The notes: a model not told the origin generated them from the sequence alone. DNA of 64,000 nt from Branchipolynoe longqiensis (GCA_030323885.1 CM059191.1:102472292-102536291), one strand, 5' to 3'; shown: positions 21,148-31,075, counted from the stretch's first letter. Numbers and translations: made by a program.

Positions 21148-22166
21148 GAAGACTAACTTTAGTTACGATATTATCCAACTAGAGGATAATGCAATGTATA
21201 AACTCGACTGTGAACAGCTCGATATGAAGACTAACGTAACATCCCATCATGGCCAACTACAAGATAACCGGTCCCACTAAAATTACTAACGCGCTGTGTA
21301 GCAACAGGAACACCGAACGCATAAACTTGATTGTGAATATCTCGATGTGACGATTAATATTATTTACCATATTGTCCAACTAGAGGATATTCTGGCCCGC
21401 TATTACTAACCTTCTATAATGTGACAGTAACATCCAGTGTATCAACTCAACCACATCATGAACAAACCATCAATCAACACACCGAACATTCTACACAACT
21501 ATCAATCTGTTTAAACACATTGAACATTATATAAGACAGACAAAATGTCTTGTCAACTATAAACTTAGCTTGGTCTATAAGAGAAAAAATGTAACCCACA
21601 ATGATTGTTTGAGTTGCCCCGAGTATACACCTTCTACTTGGTGCTCCTCCCCATTTTTGCATGACAACTACAGTGACTGGTGCTGTACATTATAATTATA
21701 CAGCAGGAGCTAGCCCCTTAATTCTACAGGTTCGGTGCTGTGAGTAATACAGCACTGTCCAAACTTAAATTATTTAGACTGTCAATTCCAATAGTAAGGT
21801 TGCTGGAAGACTGGTGCTCCGGCACTGACAAATGTCATATTCAGATGAATAAATACTTTACCAAAAAAAAACAACAACAACAAACAAAACATATCTCACT
21901 CAGGAGTAGGTTTAGCAGAAGAGAAGTGACATTGTAGAATACGTGAAAGTGTTCTATACAGAATATCATACAATATATATATAGTACCGGAATAGTCTCT
22001 GCTGGGAGAGTGCAGTGTTGAGAACATTGAGTGACAGACAGATGATTGGATAGTCACATCACTAAATATGATTGACGTGGATTAACCTTCCGTCAACCTC
22101 ATGTAAATTCTACCTACATTCCTTCTCACTCACACTATTCCATGGCTGTTCCCTCATTGGTCAACC
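21148..22166. other. Irregular duplication, then unrecognised sequence
   Basis: 21148-21440 holds repeated phrases (CCAACTAGAGGATA at about 21176 and 21387; AACTCGACTGTGAACAGCTC and AACTTGATTGTGAATATCTC), an old irregular tandem duplication. The rest to 22166 is AT-rich with an AAC-rich run near 21873. No gene is seen. Confidence 0.5.
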
Positions 22167-22871
22167 TAGATACATGATTCACCCTGTACTTCCAGTACAT
22201 GGGTGAAAACCAGCCTTATATAAAAATGGTCGAAAAATCGGGCTAATGAAATGAGTCTTTAAGCGAGCCTAATTTCACAATATAAGAAGCAACATTTATT
22301 CTTTGTATATGTCTTCATGTTTACCCGCTACTTTTGAGTTGGAAAATATAATAAAACATATACTTTAATGCAATTTAAAAGTGAAATCGACGGCGTTCTC
22401 TGGCCGCCACCTTGTCTTTTTGCATTCTCTCCCATTTCACCAACTCTGTTCTGATATAAGTAACCATTTGACACTGGTGCCAGGCATTCTACTTCTTGTT
22501 CCATACGAACGCTATTTTCGCCCGTATTTATATAAGTGGCGGAGTGGTTAGAGTGTCTGACTTTTTTCTAGGTCGGACTCCTAATCTGAAGGTCAGTGGT
22601 TCGATTCCCTGTGCCCCCACCTCTGCCAATTTGGATTTCCACCGCTGTGTATAACTTACAGCGACATCAAAGGCCAGTTGCTCTCATACCATGTCTATGT
22701 GGTTGGGTCGGTAAAAGTGTAGGCTCGGGCTTTCTATCGACAAACTGTCTAATGGTGAAAACAAGCCTATTCAGGCTTATCCATGATAGGCAGTATAAAT
22801 CTTCAAACAAAATAAAAAAGAAGTCTGGTCTTCACCCATGTACTACAAGTACCGGGTGAATCCTTTATCTA
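22167..22871. mobile_element. MITE-M copy 1, Mutator-like 9-bp TSD
   Basis: The ends TAGATACATGATTCACCC and GGGTGAATCCTTTATCTA are inverted. The flanks TGGTCAACC (22158-22166) and TAGTCAACC (22872-22880) form a 9-bp TSD with one mismatch. The second member (59774-60191) has a perfect 9-bp TSD. TSDs of 9 bp fit Mutator-like transposons. A SINE-2 copy is nested inside and accounts for the extra length. Confidence 0.88.
22537..22822 (+). mobile_element. SINE-2 copy nested in MITE-M
   Basis: A second tRNA-derived SINE family. The head starts with A-box-like TGGCGGAGTGG (22537-22547) and B-box GGTTCGATTCC (22598-22608). The body contains TTGGATTTCCACCGCTGTG, AACTTACAGCG and AAAAGTGTAGGCTCGGGC, then an A-rich tail (AAACAAAATAAAAAAG). 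Related copies on the minus strand lie at 36803-37124 and 58471-58791. Confidence 0.88.
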
Positions 22872-23085
22872 TAGTCAACCCTGCTCCCACCCAACCCAGC
22901 GTGCACGGCGATGGTCATGTGTGCAGGTGGCGCCCTGTATATATTCAAGTTAACCCCTCTCCCCACACATCCAGACTTCCACTTCAACCCCTTCCCCGCG
23001 CATCAATAATGCTAATAAACAAACTACGTTCTGACTAAATATATATCAGACAATCTGACACCCTGGTGGCGACCGCCGGTGTAGT

Positions 23086-23262
23086 AAGTTCAAAACGCTA
23101 CCCTACAAAAATACTACAGTAGTGTTTTCAACCTAGGTTCAAAACACTGCCATAGTGTTTTCAACCTAGTTTAAGGTAGGTTCAAAACACTAATGTGGCC
23201 ATGCTAAAAACACTATCCTTAAGTTCAAAACACTACCTTTAAGTTCAAAACACTACTCAAAA
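23086..23262. repeat. GTTCAAAACACTA word array P, copy 1
   Basis: About eight occurrences of GTTCAAAACACTA or its complement TAGTGTTTTCAAC, arranged partly as inverted pairs with short spacers. A second cluster with more exact words is at 32716-32877. Confidence 0.8.
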
Positions 23263-23836
23263 TGTTTTTGTATAATTGCTGCATATTCATTTTCATTTGT
23301 AGTTGGGTGAGACAGTATGCAGTAGGGTGGGCAGTATGCAGTAGTGTGGGGAACAATGCAGTAGGATGGGGCAGTGTATAGTAGGCAGGTTGGAGAGCTT
23401 ACCTCGTCTGGGCTATGGTGGTTAAAATACCTCATTTGACCTCCGGTTCAATTACCAAGCTCGAATTTTATATAGGATTAATGTGCAGGTTCACAAATAT
23501 GGTTGTGGAACACTGCATTTTGGGATGTTTTCATATTAGAATACATCACTAGAAAGCAACAAATTATATCTAATTTCCTGAATATATCCAGGACATTTAG
23601 TTGGGACCAGATGGAGTAAATTAACAATGAATATTAGGAAATAATTAATTAGTTACAACAAATGGCTACAGGCCATAACTGCCCATGATAGTGTTTGTAT
23701 AGCCATCAATCCTAGACAATAGGGGACCCTCCAGTCAACCGTGGTGGTATATGCTGGTCTGTGCCCACTCATATACTTCCACTTGCCACTGGGGGAGGGT
23801 GTCGTACATCGTTTAGATATATTTGTTGCATACCAA
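23263..23836. other. No gene recognised
   Basis: A GCAGTATGCAGTAG-type short repeat at 23312-23380, then ordinary AT-rich sequence up to the retrotransposon. Nothing coding is seen. Confidence 0.4.
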
Positions 23837-24029
23837 TATAGGATGTATAATGAATTATGCAAATATAAAACAGGTGGAGTTTCATTATTATTATTATTCT
23901 GTATACTTGTTAATTATATTATTGGCCAATCGCTGACCTGCCCGGGATTTGCCCCGGCTAGCCGGGCCCGAGCGCCACCACCAGGCAATATCTGCCCCGG
24001 GCAGTCACTTTGCCTCCTGATTTCAAACT
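23837..24029 (+). repeat. Split direct repeat A1
   Basis: 193 bp, co-linear with 29176-29368 at a constant offset of 5339 bases. The two differ at only a few positions (for example AGGTGG/AGGCGG and AGGCAATAT/GGGCGATAT). It contains the GC-rich hairpin TGCCCGGGATTTGCCCCGGC near 23939. Confidence 0.95.
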
Positions 24030-24885
24030 GAGCACACCACAGCGCACCGCAGCCGTCTCCACAGTCAACTAAGCTACCTGTGGGGGCTCTACCGGTCCTT
24101 CCTGCGGACGACCTTGGCCGTGACTTCACCGTTGCCGTACCTGTGGGTCGATTCTGGTCGATTGGACTATATTGGAGGAACGATCTTTCACACGGAAGAC
24201 GGTATCGTGAAATTAACATTATTCTCGACGGCATATCAGTGCCGTCGGGGTGTCTAAGTGTATCGATTATGTGTTGTCGATTCTTACCGCTGGCAAGGTT
24301 AAGAACGAAAATGGGTCGATTATAAGGAGGTTTTCAGGAAGCTTGACTGATCTAAATAATCTCTGAGTCGACATCGATTTCTCAGGGACTGTCGATACCA
24401 ACTTTAAGATGTCTATCTGTAGAACTAGAGTTAGCACTTAGCGATCAGGCTCATCAATTCGCTTAGAACCATATATTTGACAGGTTCGAAGTTGGGAATC
24501 TAGTCGAATTTTTCGTATGTCTGTCGATAGTACATAACTGAAAAATAAGCAAGGCTGCAATGAAGTTGACCTAAGCGCTTATATAATGTCAGTCATGTTG
24601 TATATAGTAACCCGCTTAATCCGCTTAGTGCGGCCCGCTTGCAGCAAATAGTACTAAAGAACTTAGCAGCTATTGTCTGATAGTCTAATAGGACTAAAGA
24701 ATTAAGCAGCTATTGTCTGAGTGCGTGGCCTAGACCACCAACCGGTTATGTAATCAATTAAGCGGCTTTGTCTCGGTGCGCGGCCTCGACCCAGACTTAA
24801 TTAGGCTTAACAACTTCAAGTACAGGGACTCTACGCGCAGCGTTCCAGCGTCGAATGTCTGATCGGCAGGCTCTTAGTTGATAGG
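24030..24885 (+). other. Leader between A1 and gag
   Basis: 856 bp without a convincing coding frame. It contains ATTAAGCAGCTATTGTCTGA as a local repeat (about 24650-24770). It probably includes the 5' UTR of the element transcript. No clear TATA box is visible. Confidence 0.5.
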
Positions 24886-25959
24886 ATGCCAGCAACTGGC
24901 TATTGCTCCGACTGCGGAAACCAACACGATAAACAGGGAGTCGACTGCTCCAGGAAAAGCATCGACACTCTTGCCGAACCCACCATGTTGACACGCAGCG
25001 GAAAAGTACCGGCAAAGAACACTAAGACATCAGCCGAACATTACGAGAATGCCGAGATGGATTCAACAACCTCAGCGATGTCGACTCTCTCGCTGGACGA
25101 CTGCGAGAGAAACGCCCGGGAGGCTATCGACAGGATAAAGTCGGAAATACGCGTCGCCGACTTGGAGGACGAGCTAGCTGCACTAATGGAAGAGCGTGAC
25201 AGACGACGGAGTCGACGCGGGACGACGACAAATGATGATGGACGACGGGGAGGCGACCGCGCTTCACACGCGACCATTAGGATCGACGCGACTTCGGACG
25301 ACCATAGACGGACGACCGAAGCAGCCCCCCAGCCTCCAACGTGGACGCAAGGATTCGACAGGGACGATGGACACTCTTCCTACGGCCGTTCTCGTCGACA
25401 CTCACGAGGGTCGAGTAGGAGGAGACGGCGTTCGTCCAGGTCGAGCAGCGCGAGCTCTTCGCGTAGGAGAAGAAGTAAGTGGTCTCTGCGTAAGTACGGT
25501 CAAGGAAAAGATGTCAGGAAGATGAACGCCCACGAGCTGTTAACAGCATCCTGTAAATGGTGCTTGGACATCCAAGGCTTGACCGCATCGGACTATAGGG
25601 CGTTCATCGAACACGTAAGCTTTGTATCAGCAAGAGCGATGGATGACCACTATAAAGACAGTGCTCACGGGGACCACATCTTGGCAATACGCAAGCTCGG
25701 TGAGACAATCGGCTTCTCCGCGTTCTCTAAGTCTCATCAGGACGAAAGTATAGAGCACTATGGCCCTCACAATATGAAGCAGAAGAAGGGCGGACCCTGG
25801 CAACGCAGTGCCGCGAAGCACTCTCCTGCCCGGGGGGTCCGTAGGTCTTGCTACGCCTGGAACGGCGACACAGGATGCACACGCTTGGGCTGTCGATTCT
25901 CACATGCCTGCTCCGCGTGTGGATCGAAGTCACACACAAGACAGAAGTGCAAAGAATGA
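24886..25959 (+). CDS. gag: Gag-like nucleic-acid-binding protein (Ngaro-like element)
   Basis: 357 residues from an ATG. The N-terminus holds C7-x2-C10-x3-H14-x6-C21, a possible knuckle. Residues 72-110 are charged and helical, ending in EELAALMEERDRRR-like sequence, a likely coiled coil. Residues 104-200 are rich in Arg and Ser (RRHSRGSSRRRRRSSRSSS). The C-terminus has two zinc fingers: CCCH (C322, C331, C336, H340) directly followed by a CX2CX4HX4C knuckle (C342, C345, H350, C355). This tail pattern is known from Gag proteins of DIRS/Ngaro-type elements and fits RNA packaging. The TGA at 25957-25959 ends the protein, but the same frame stays open to 26649. The ATG at 24886 is the first long-frame start after the leader. 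Confidence 0.85.
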   Translation: MPATGYCSDCGNQHDKQGVDCSRKSIDTLAEPTMLTRSGKVPAKNTKTSAEHYENAEMDSTTSAMSTLSLDDCERNAREAIDRIKSEIRVADLEDELAALMEERDRRRSRRGTTTNDDGRRGGDRASHATIRIDATSDDHRRTTEAAPQPPTWTQGFDRDDGHSSYGRSRRHSRGSSRRRRRSSRSSSASSSRRRRSKWSLRKYGQGKDVRKMNAHELLTASCKWCLDIQGLTASDYRAFIEHVSFVSARAMDDHYKDSAHGDHILAIRKLGETIGFSAFSKSHQDESIEHYGPHNMKQKKGGPWQRSAAKHSPARGVRRSCYAWNGDTGCTRLGCRFSHACSACGSKSHTRQKCKE

Positions 25960-26649
25960 CCTAGGAAGCCGCGGGTTCTTAAAACCGATAATCGCCAGAC
26001 CCATGAGTGGAGCACTGCTGCTGATGACTCTGGGACTGATATGGGCGTCACTGATCATGGCCCTTTGGGCGCCAACCGGGGCCACGCTGTGAAAGACCTT
26101 GGGACTATTTCCCCCGCTGTTGTTTACGCGAGTACGCCTGACCTCGCCGAGACTGATACTGTCGACCCTTGCCCCAATGCCAATGTTCATTTTACTGTTG
26201 TTTCTTCTACAGCCGGGGTCAATACAGTTAGTCTGGGGGGGACTAGGGAAAGCCGGATCCATGAGGAATCTCCGGGTATTGGATTGCGCTGGTTGAGTCC
26301 GGCAGGTTCCAGTCGCTATGACCGCTTGTTCGTTGAGCAAGTTGATGGGGGCAGCCTCCTAGTTCACATTAGGGAACTTGAAGGTGGTACGCCGGTGACA
26401 ATTAAGGTCACCAGAGAGTGTGTTTGGGGCTATTGTGATTGTACTCACAAGATTGCCGGTGTCGCCACTCAGCTCAGACCATGTAGAGTCTTCACTGAGT
26501 TATTTCTGCGTGGCGACACCGACCCCGACTGGTTATACATTATTACCGGAGTTACGTTCGGTTTCCGGGTAATCAATACCGGCTGTTCTGCTAACTACAC
26601 CCCTACTAAGACTCGCAGTAAGTCAGCCATGGGAGGGTGGGATCATTGA
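25960..26649 (+). CDS. Pre-RT region, same frame as gag after a stop
   Basis: The gag frame remains open for 230 codons after its TGA. An internal ATG lies at 26041. No protease DTG/DSG is recognised. The last part (WLYIITGVTFGFRVINTG, about 26540-26590) matches the conserved block that precedes the RT in DIRS/Ngaro-type Pol proteins. This stretch therefore belongs to Pol and must be joined to the RT by a frame change of +1 somewhere between 26573 and 26649. Whether this is programmed or a mutation cannot be told from one copy. Confidence 0.65.
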   Translation, partial: PRKPRVLKTDNRQTHEWSTAADDSGTDMGVTDHGPLGANRGHAVKDLGTISPAVVYASTPDLAETDTVDPCPNANVHFTVVSSTAGVNTVSLGGTRESRIHEESPGIGLRWLSPAGSSRYDRLFVEQVDGGSLLVHIRELEGGTPVTIKVTRECVWGYCDCTHKIAGVATQLRPCRVFTELFLRGDTDPDWLYIITGVTFGFRVINTGCSANYTPTKTRSKSAMGGWDH

Positions 26650-28195
26650 CGGGAAGTTCAGGGATGAGGAACGAGATGGCCTCATCTCCGCCGTCACTGC
26701 CCCCGCGCCCTGCACTCACGATGCATTCGTCGTCCCCAAGGACGACGGTGGTGGGCGCGTGGTCATCGATTGCAGTGTTCCGCCTGGCAGTTCTGTCAAT
26801 GGTTTCACGGACCAGGTATGCCTTAAGTTCTCCTACAAAGGTCTCGACGACGTGACGGACATGCTTGAACGGGGTGACGCGCTCGGCACTGTCAATATCA
26901 AGGATGCCTACAGGTCGGTCTCAATCCATCCCGAGGACCGCCACCTTCAAGGCCTCCGTTACAAGAGACCCGGTGACCAGGCCTTCTCTCACTTTCTTGA
27001 CAACCGCCTCTGCATGGGCCTCTCTTCAAGCCCTTACATATTCTCGAAGATCTCAGACTTTATCGTGAGATGCTGTGTTCGGGAGGGAGTTGACCGGATA
27101 GTTAACTACCTGGACGACTTCTGTCTCGTGGCCGGAACTAGGTCCGAGGTCGAGAGGGCTCAGAGGAAGCTGATCGCGATGCTTAGGCGGATCGGTTTCT
27201 TTGTAAGCTTCAAGAAAGTGAGTAAGGCCGACACCAAGGTCCGGTTCCTCGGGATCGACGTAGACTCCTTGAGCCTTGAGCTCAGTCTCCCCCAGGACAA
27301 ACTGTCTAAGACAATAAGAGTGCTTCACAGTCTTCAGGGGCGTAGGAAGGCATCTAAGAAGGAACTCAAGCGTGTTGGGGGCCTGCTGGCCCACTGCTCC
27401 AAGGTCATTAGGGGTGGGAGGACGTTTTCTAGGTGTATATACGACCTGATGGCCAGCCTCAAACAACCTCACCATAGAGCCCGACTAGGCAAGGGGATAA
27501 GGGAGGACTTGGACTGGTGGCTACGCTTTGCAAGGCGATTCAACGGCAAGGCTAGGATCCTCGGGAAGTTTGCTCCTGTAGTAGCAACCTACAGCGATGC
27601 TTCTAAGTGGGGATTTGGAGCTCTCCATGGTCACGACTGGGTGGTTGGCTCCTTTATCGACGGAGCCAACAAACCCCTCGCTTCCTATGCCGGCCACCAC
27701 CACCTTCTCCCCCCACCTGACGTAAGCTCGTCCCACATCAACATCCAAGAAATGTGGGTGGTCTACGCAGCCTGCCTTCGTTGGGGGACAAGTTGGGCAA
27801 ACAGCACGGTCATGATCGTGACCGACAGTGAGGTTGTTCGGGCAGCGCTGAACACTGGCAGGTCCAGATGCAAGGGGATCATGTTCTTCCTCCGTAAACT
27901 ATTCTGGCTGTCGGTCGAGAACAACTTCTCGTTCAGCTCTGTCTATATCCGCAGCAGCGTAAATGTGATGTGTGACGCCCTAAGTAGGCTAGATAAGGCT
28001 GATAGGGTTGACAGGATCAGGGCTGTGGATGTCATCGGCTCACTCTGCTGTAGCCACGTGTTTGATGCACCTTTCGTTTTTTGCAGTGACATTGGCGCTG
28101 AAGGGCGAGCAGCAGGAATACCAGCGCCAGTCCTACGCGAAAAACTCGGCCATCACAAGGGGGGTGCAGATCCGCAGATATTTAGAATATGTTAA
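26573..28195 (+). CDS. Reverse transcriptase / RNase H (Ngaro-like element)
   Basis: The frame is open from 26573 to the TAA at 28193-28195. No ATG serves as an obvious start, so expression probably relies on the upstream frame. The RT begins with IIDGKFRDEERDGLISAV and AFVVPKDDGGGRVVIDCS (26642-26770). Motif A is NIKDAY, with Asp at 26903. The catalytic motif YLDD is at 27107-27118. The thumb reads VRFLGIDVD. The RNase H has Asp in TYSDAS (27596), Glu in NIQEM (27749), Asp in VTDSEV (27824) and CDALSRL (Asp at 27974), the expected D-E-D-D set. All catalytic residues are intact. The 3' end overlaps the recombinase frame by more than 150 bp, as usual in this group. Confidence 0.93.
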   Translation, partial: SIPAVLLTTPLLRLAVSQPWEGGIIDGKFRDEERDGLISAVTAPAPCTHDAFVVPKDDGGGRVVIDCSVPPGSSVNGFTDQVCLKFSYKGLDDVTDMLERGDALGTVNIKDAYRSVSIHPEDRHLQGLRYKRPGDQAFSHFLDNRLCMGLSSSPYIFSKISDFIVRCCVREGVDRIVNYLDDFCLVAGTRSEVERAQRKLIAMLRRIGFFVSFKKVSKADTKVRFLGIDVDSLSLELSLPQDKLSKTIRVLHSLQGRRKASKKELKRVGGLLAHCSKVIRGGRTFSRCIYDLMASLKQPHHRARLGKGIREDLDWWLRFARRFNGKARILGKFAPVVATYSDASKWGFGALHGHDWVVGSFIDGANKPLASYAGHHHLLPPPDVSSSHINIQEMWVVYAACLRWGTSWANSTVMIVTDSEVVRAALNTGRSRCKGIMFFLRKLFWLSVENNFSFSSVYIRSSVNVMCDALSRLDKADRVDRIRAVDVIGSLCCSHVFDAPFVFCSDIGAEGRAAGIPAPVLREKLGHHKGGADPQIFRIC

Positions 28196-29073
28196 TCTTT
28201 TTCACTCCTCCAGGGCTCCAATCCCTTGCTCCGTTGAGCAGGTGGCCCTCTATGCTACCTGGCTGGCGCGCTCATTGAAATACCGTTCAATCCTTAACTA
28301 CCTAAGCGGCCTGAACCACTTTTTAAGGATGAACGATGAGCCGCCAATAGACTATAAGGGTTATGTCCTGGCGGCTACCCTTAAGGGAATCCGTAGGGCC
28401 AAGGGCGACACTCCCCGCCAGGCGATGCCTCTGCTCCCGCATATGTTGCGGAAAATCTTCTCTCTCCTTTCTAACAACCCTGGCCATGTAGCATGGAGGG
28501 CGGCGGTCCTCTGCTCCTTTAGGGGATTATTACGCAAGTCTCAGGTTACCATGTCAGACTCCACCCTCCTCAGATCGGATTTCTCATTCTATGACTGGGG
28601 GATGCTTCTGACTGTGCGCCGTTCTAAAACAATTCAATTCTCGGAACGTGTGCTTGAGATACCGATCGCCAGGTGCTGCGACACCACTCTCTGTGCGGTC
28701 CACTGGACTGAAAGGCATTTTCACCAGATCAGGGCGGAGCCCGTCTAACCCGGCGTTCCGCATACCAGGTTCAGGGGGGGTCTCCTCTCCTTTTCCATAT
28801 GCCGCTTACCAGGAGACCCTCAAGATATTTTCCACCAGGGCTGGCTTTGACGCGTCCACCCTCTCGTCTCACTCCTTGAGGAGGGGAGGCTGCACCTTCC
28901 TATCCATGTGCGGGGCCACAATCGAGGAATTGAAGGCCAGGGGGGACTGGGCCTCTGAGACTGTCTACAGCTATCTTAAGACTCCCCTGGGGGTTAGGAT
29001 AGTGAATGACTTGAGGGTGGCCGCGGCACTATGCTCGGAGGATTCGAGTGTTGGGTTGGGGGGAGACGCTTAG
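28029..29073 (+). pseudogene. Tyrosine recombinase (Ngaro-like element), frameshifted
   Basis: The recombinase integrates the element cDNA by site-specific recombination. The N-terminal part (ATG at 28029, open to 28748) has the SAM-like core-binding region and the first catalytic Arg in GLLRKSQ (28533) with the Lys in RRSKTIQF (28626). The C-terminal part is in the +1 frame up to 29073 and holds SHSLRRGG (His 28870, Arg 28879), GDW (Trp 28948) and VYSYLKTP with the nucleophilic Tyr at 28972 (or 28966). All catalytic residues survive, but a frameshift near 28740 separates them. Either this copy is dead or one base is missing or extra in the sequence. Confidence 0.9.
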
Positions 29074-29086
29074 GCGTTCTCCTTTG

Positions 29087-29179
29087 GCCCTTTTTATTGT
29101 GCATGTCATAGACGCTCAATAAAGTGTCCGACCCAACACTCGTCTTCCTTCTCTTCTGATTACATAGCCTAACTTTATA
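29087..29179 (+). repeat. Split direct repeat B1
   Basis: 93 bp, matching 29379-29471 at a constant offset of 292. It contains GCTCAATAAAGTGTCC, with an AATAAA polyadenylation signal 14 bp past the recombinase stop region. Its last four bases overlap the start of A2. Confidence 0.95.
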
Positions 29180-29368
29180 GGATGTATAATTAATTATGCA
29201 AATATAAAACAGGCGGAGTTTCATTATTATTATTATTCTGTATACTTGTTAATTATATTATTGGCCAATCGCTGACCTGCCCGGGATTTGCCCCGGCTAG
29301 CCGGGCCCGAGCGCCACCACCGGGCGATATCTGCCCCGGGCAGTCACTTTGCCTCCTGATTTCAAACT
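29176..29368 (+). repeat. Split direct repeat A2
   Basis: 193-bp internal copy of the 5' terminal repeat A1. In split-direct-repeat elements the junction B1-A2 would equal the joined ends of a circular intermediate. Confidence 0.95.
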
Positions 29369-29378
29369 TTACCGATAT

Positions 29379-29471
29379 GCCCTTTTTATTGTGCATGTCA
29401 TAGACGCTCAATAAAGTGTCCGACCCAACACTCGTCTTCCTTCTCTTCTGATTACATAGCCTAACTTTATA
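29379..29471 (+). repeat. Split direct repeat B2 (element 3' end)
   Basis: Terminal copy of B1, ending in CTAACTTTATA against a TA microsatellite. It also carries AATAAA, so transcripts could end in B1 or B2. Confidence 0.93.
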
Positions 29472-29640
29472 TATATATATACATAATAAAGAATTCACTG
29501 TGATTATGCATCTGATGTATAATCACCACAAATATGGCTTTATTGCTGGTACAACAACATTAAGCAAAACTTACCTTAAATATTATTGCATTTCTATTTT
29601 TATTTATTTTATTGTTGGTTATCACTTTTTATTTCTATTC

Positions 29641-29765
29641 ATATTATTTAAGGGAAGGCCGGTACCGGGAGGCCCGGCGCTGGGAGGCCGAGAGTCCCGG
29701 CGCCGGGAGGCCGATAAGCTCCGAGAGTCCCGGCAGCGGGAGGCCGAGATTGGAGACAGTAGCCA
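29641..29765. repeat. GC-rich GGGAGGCC short repeat
   Basis: Repeated CCGGGAGGCC and GAGAGTCCCGGC phrases within AT-rich surroundings. Non-coding. Confidence 0.8.
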
Positions 29766-29860
29766 CCACTTACTCACCTGCCTACAAGTACAAGACTCAC
29801 CAACAACTATATATGCGGATATATACATGCAGACGTATATGCATATATATACATACATTA

Positions 29861-30470
29861 AATATTTAATGATATCATTAATTCGATTTAGACATATCAT
29901 TAAATATTGAATGATATCATTAATTCGATTTGATCATATCATGAAATATATTTGAACATATGTTTAAATCAGGGAACTTTTTATTCTATTTAATCATATG
30001 ATCAAATCCATTTGAACATATGACTAAATGTATTTTATATCATTAAATCAATTTTGTGATATGATTAAATATAGTAGTATTAGTACATTTAGACATATGT
30101 TTAAATGTATTTATACAGATTATGATGTCGAGTTGATCATATGTTAAAATACACACATAATTAATCATATCCCCGTCCCTCGCCCTCTCCCCTTCCCCCT
30201 CCCTCTCTCCCTCCCCTTCCCCCTCCCTCGCTCCGTCCCCTTCCACCTCCCCTTCCCCCTTCCCCGTCCCTCTCCCCGTCCCTCTCCGTATGCTCCTCCC
30301 CGTCCCTCAGTTGTTCTTAGTTCCATAGGTATTTAATGATATGTTTAAATCAATTTCATCATATGATCAAATCCATTTCAACATATCTTCAAATGCAGTC
30401 ATCATATCATTAAATCGATTCAAAGATATGATAAAATATAATTTTACATATGGTTAAATCGTGTACCATT
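29861..30470. repeat. AT-palindrome array, ~22-bp phase, with a CT-rich island
   Basis: The words CATATG, GATATC and CATATC, flanked by TTTAA and TTAAAT, recur every 20-23 bp: 29871, 29893, 29913, 29935, 29957, then 29995, 30017, 30058, 30093, 30136 less regularly, and again about 30338, 30359, 30381, 30402, 30424, 30447. A CCCTCCCTCTCC-type island at 30168-30310 splits the array. Confidence 0.82.
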
Positions 30471-30840
30471 TAGAGAGATCAAATGCACTTACAAGTGTTC
30501 CTGCATTAAAGATTACTGCAGCAGATATTGTATAGCAATCACCCATTTGTTACCATTTGTTACCAAGAACTCCAGCAAAAAGGTGCCACACTTCAGGTTG
30601 TCAGTGACACCTCCACTGGCAGCTGAGCTCACTGAGTGTGAATGTGTCAGAGCTTATGCACCTTGGAATAGGTGTGGATTGGATTTGGTATATAAGAGTC
30701 AATGCCACAGTGCCCTGCACCCACATACTTCTGAAGGCACAGAATACACACCAGTCAAATTGTTACTGGGTTACTACGGTGAAGCATTTGACGCAGTCAT
30801 TCCTACATTTAGAAACATTGGTAAGTTATTTTTCACCTGA
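30471..30840. other. No gene supported
   Basis: Two overlapping frames (30547-30840 and 30638-30919) are the only candidates. A stretch reading YTPVKLLLGY faintly recalls retroelement integrases, but there is too little to support a call. Confidence 0.35.
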
Positions 30841-31075
30841 TATTGCAATGTGTATATTTATATGTATAGTCACATGGATGTGTATATTTCTCTATATTTA
30901 TATGTATATCCGTATATAAACGTGTATATATGTATATATACACATATGTATGTACGTAGCTATACCCATATATATGCACATGGATATGTATATATACATA
31001 TTTACATGCATATATTAACATGTATGCATATATATATGCATACATGCAAATATATGTCTGTATAGGTATATTTAT
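30841..31075. repeat. TATATG/TGTATA microsatellite-like tract
   Basis: Irregular alternation of TGTATA, TATATG and ACATAT words. Tyr/Ile-rich frames are compositional. Confidence 0.9.

Larger units (their letters stand above)
23837..29471 (+). mobile_element. Ngaro-like tyrosine-recombinase retrotransposon with split direct repeats
   Basis: A 5.6-kb element with order A1 (23837-24029), leader, gag, RT/RNase H, tyrosine recombinase, B1 (29087-29179), A2 (29176-29368), B2 (29379-29471). A1 and A2 are 193 bp each with no indel. B1 and B2 are 93 bp each and essentially identical. This split-direct-repeat layout, a recombinase in place of an integrase, and no LTRs are the defining traits of Ngaro/PAT-type elements. 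No methyltransferase domain is seen between RNase H and recombinase, which favours Ngaro. Such elements integrate through a circular intermediate and leave no TSD. Breaks: a stop after gag, a frame change before RT, and a frameshift in the recombinase. Confidence 0.92.

Noticed and set aside
22537..22620. Functional tRNA gene with an intron-like insert
   Set aside because: Same sequence is the head of the SINE-2 family with two further copies and a common body.
30547..30840. Fragment of a retroelement integrase (YTPVKLLLGY)
   Set aside because: Only a few residues resemble the family, and no catalytic motif or neighbouring retroelement sequence supports it.
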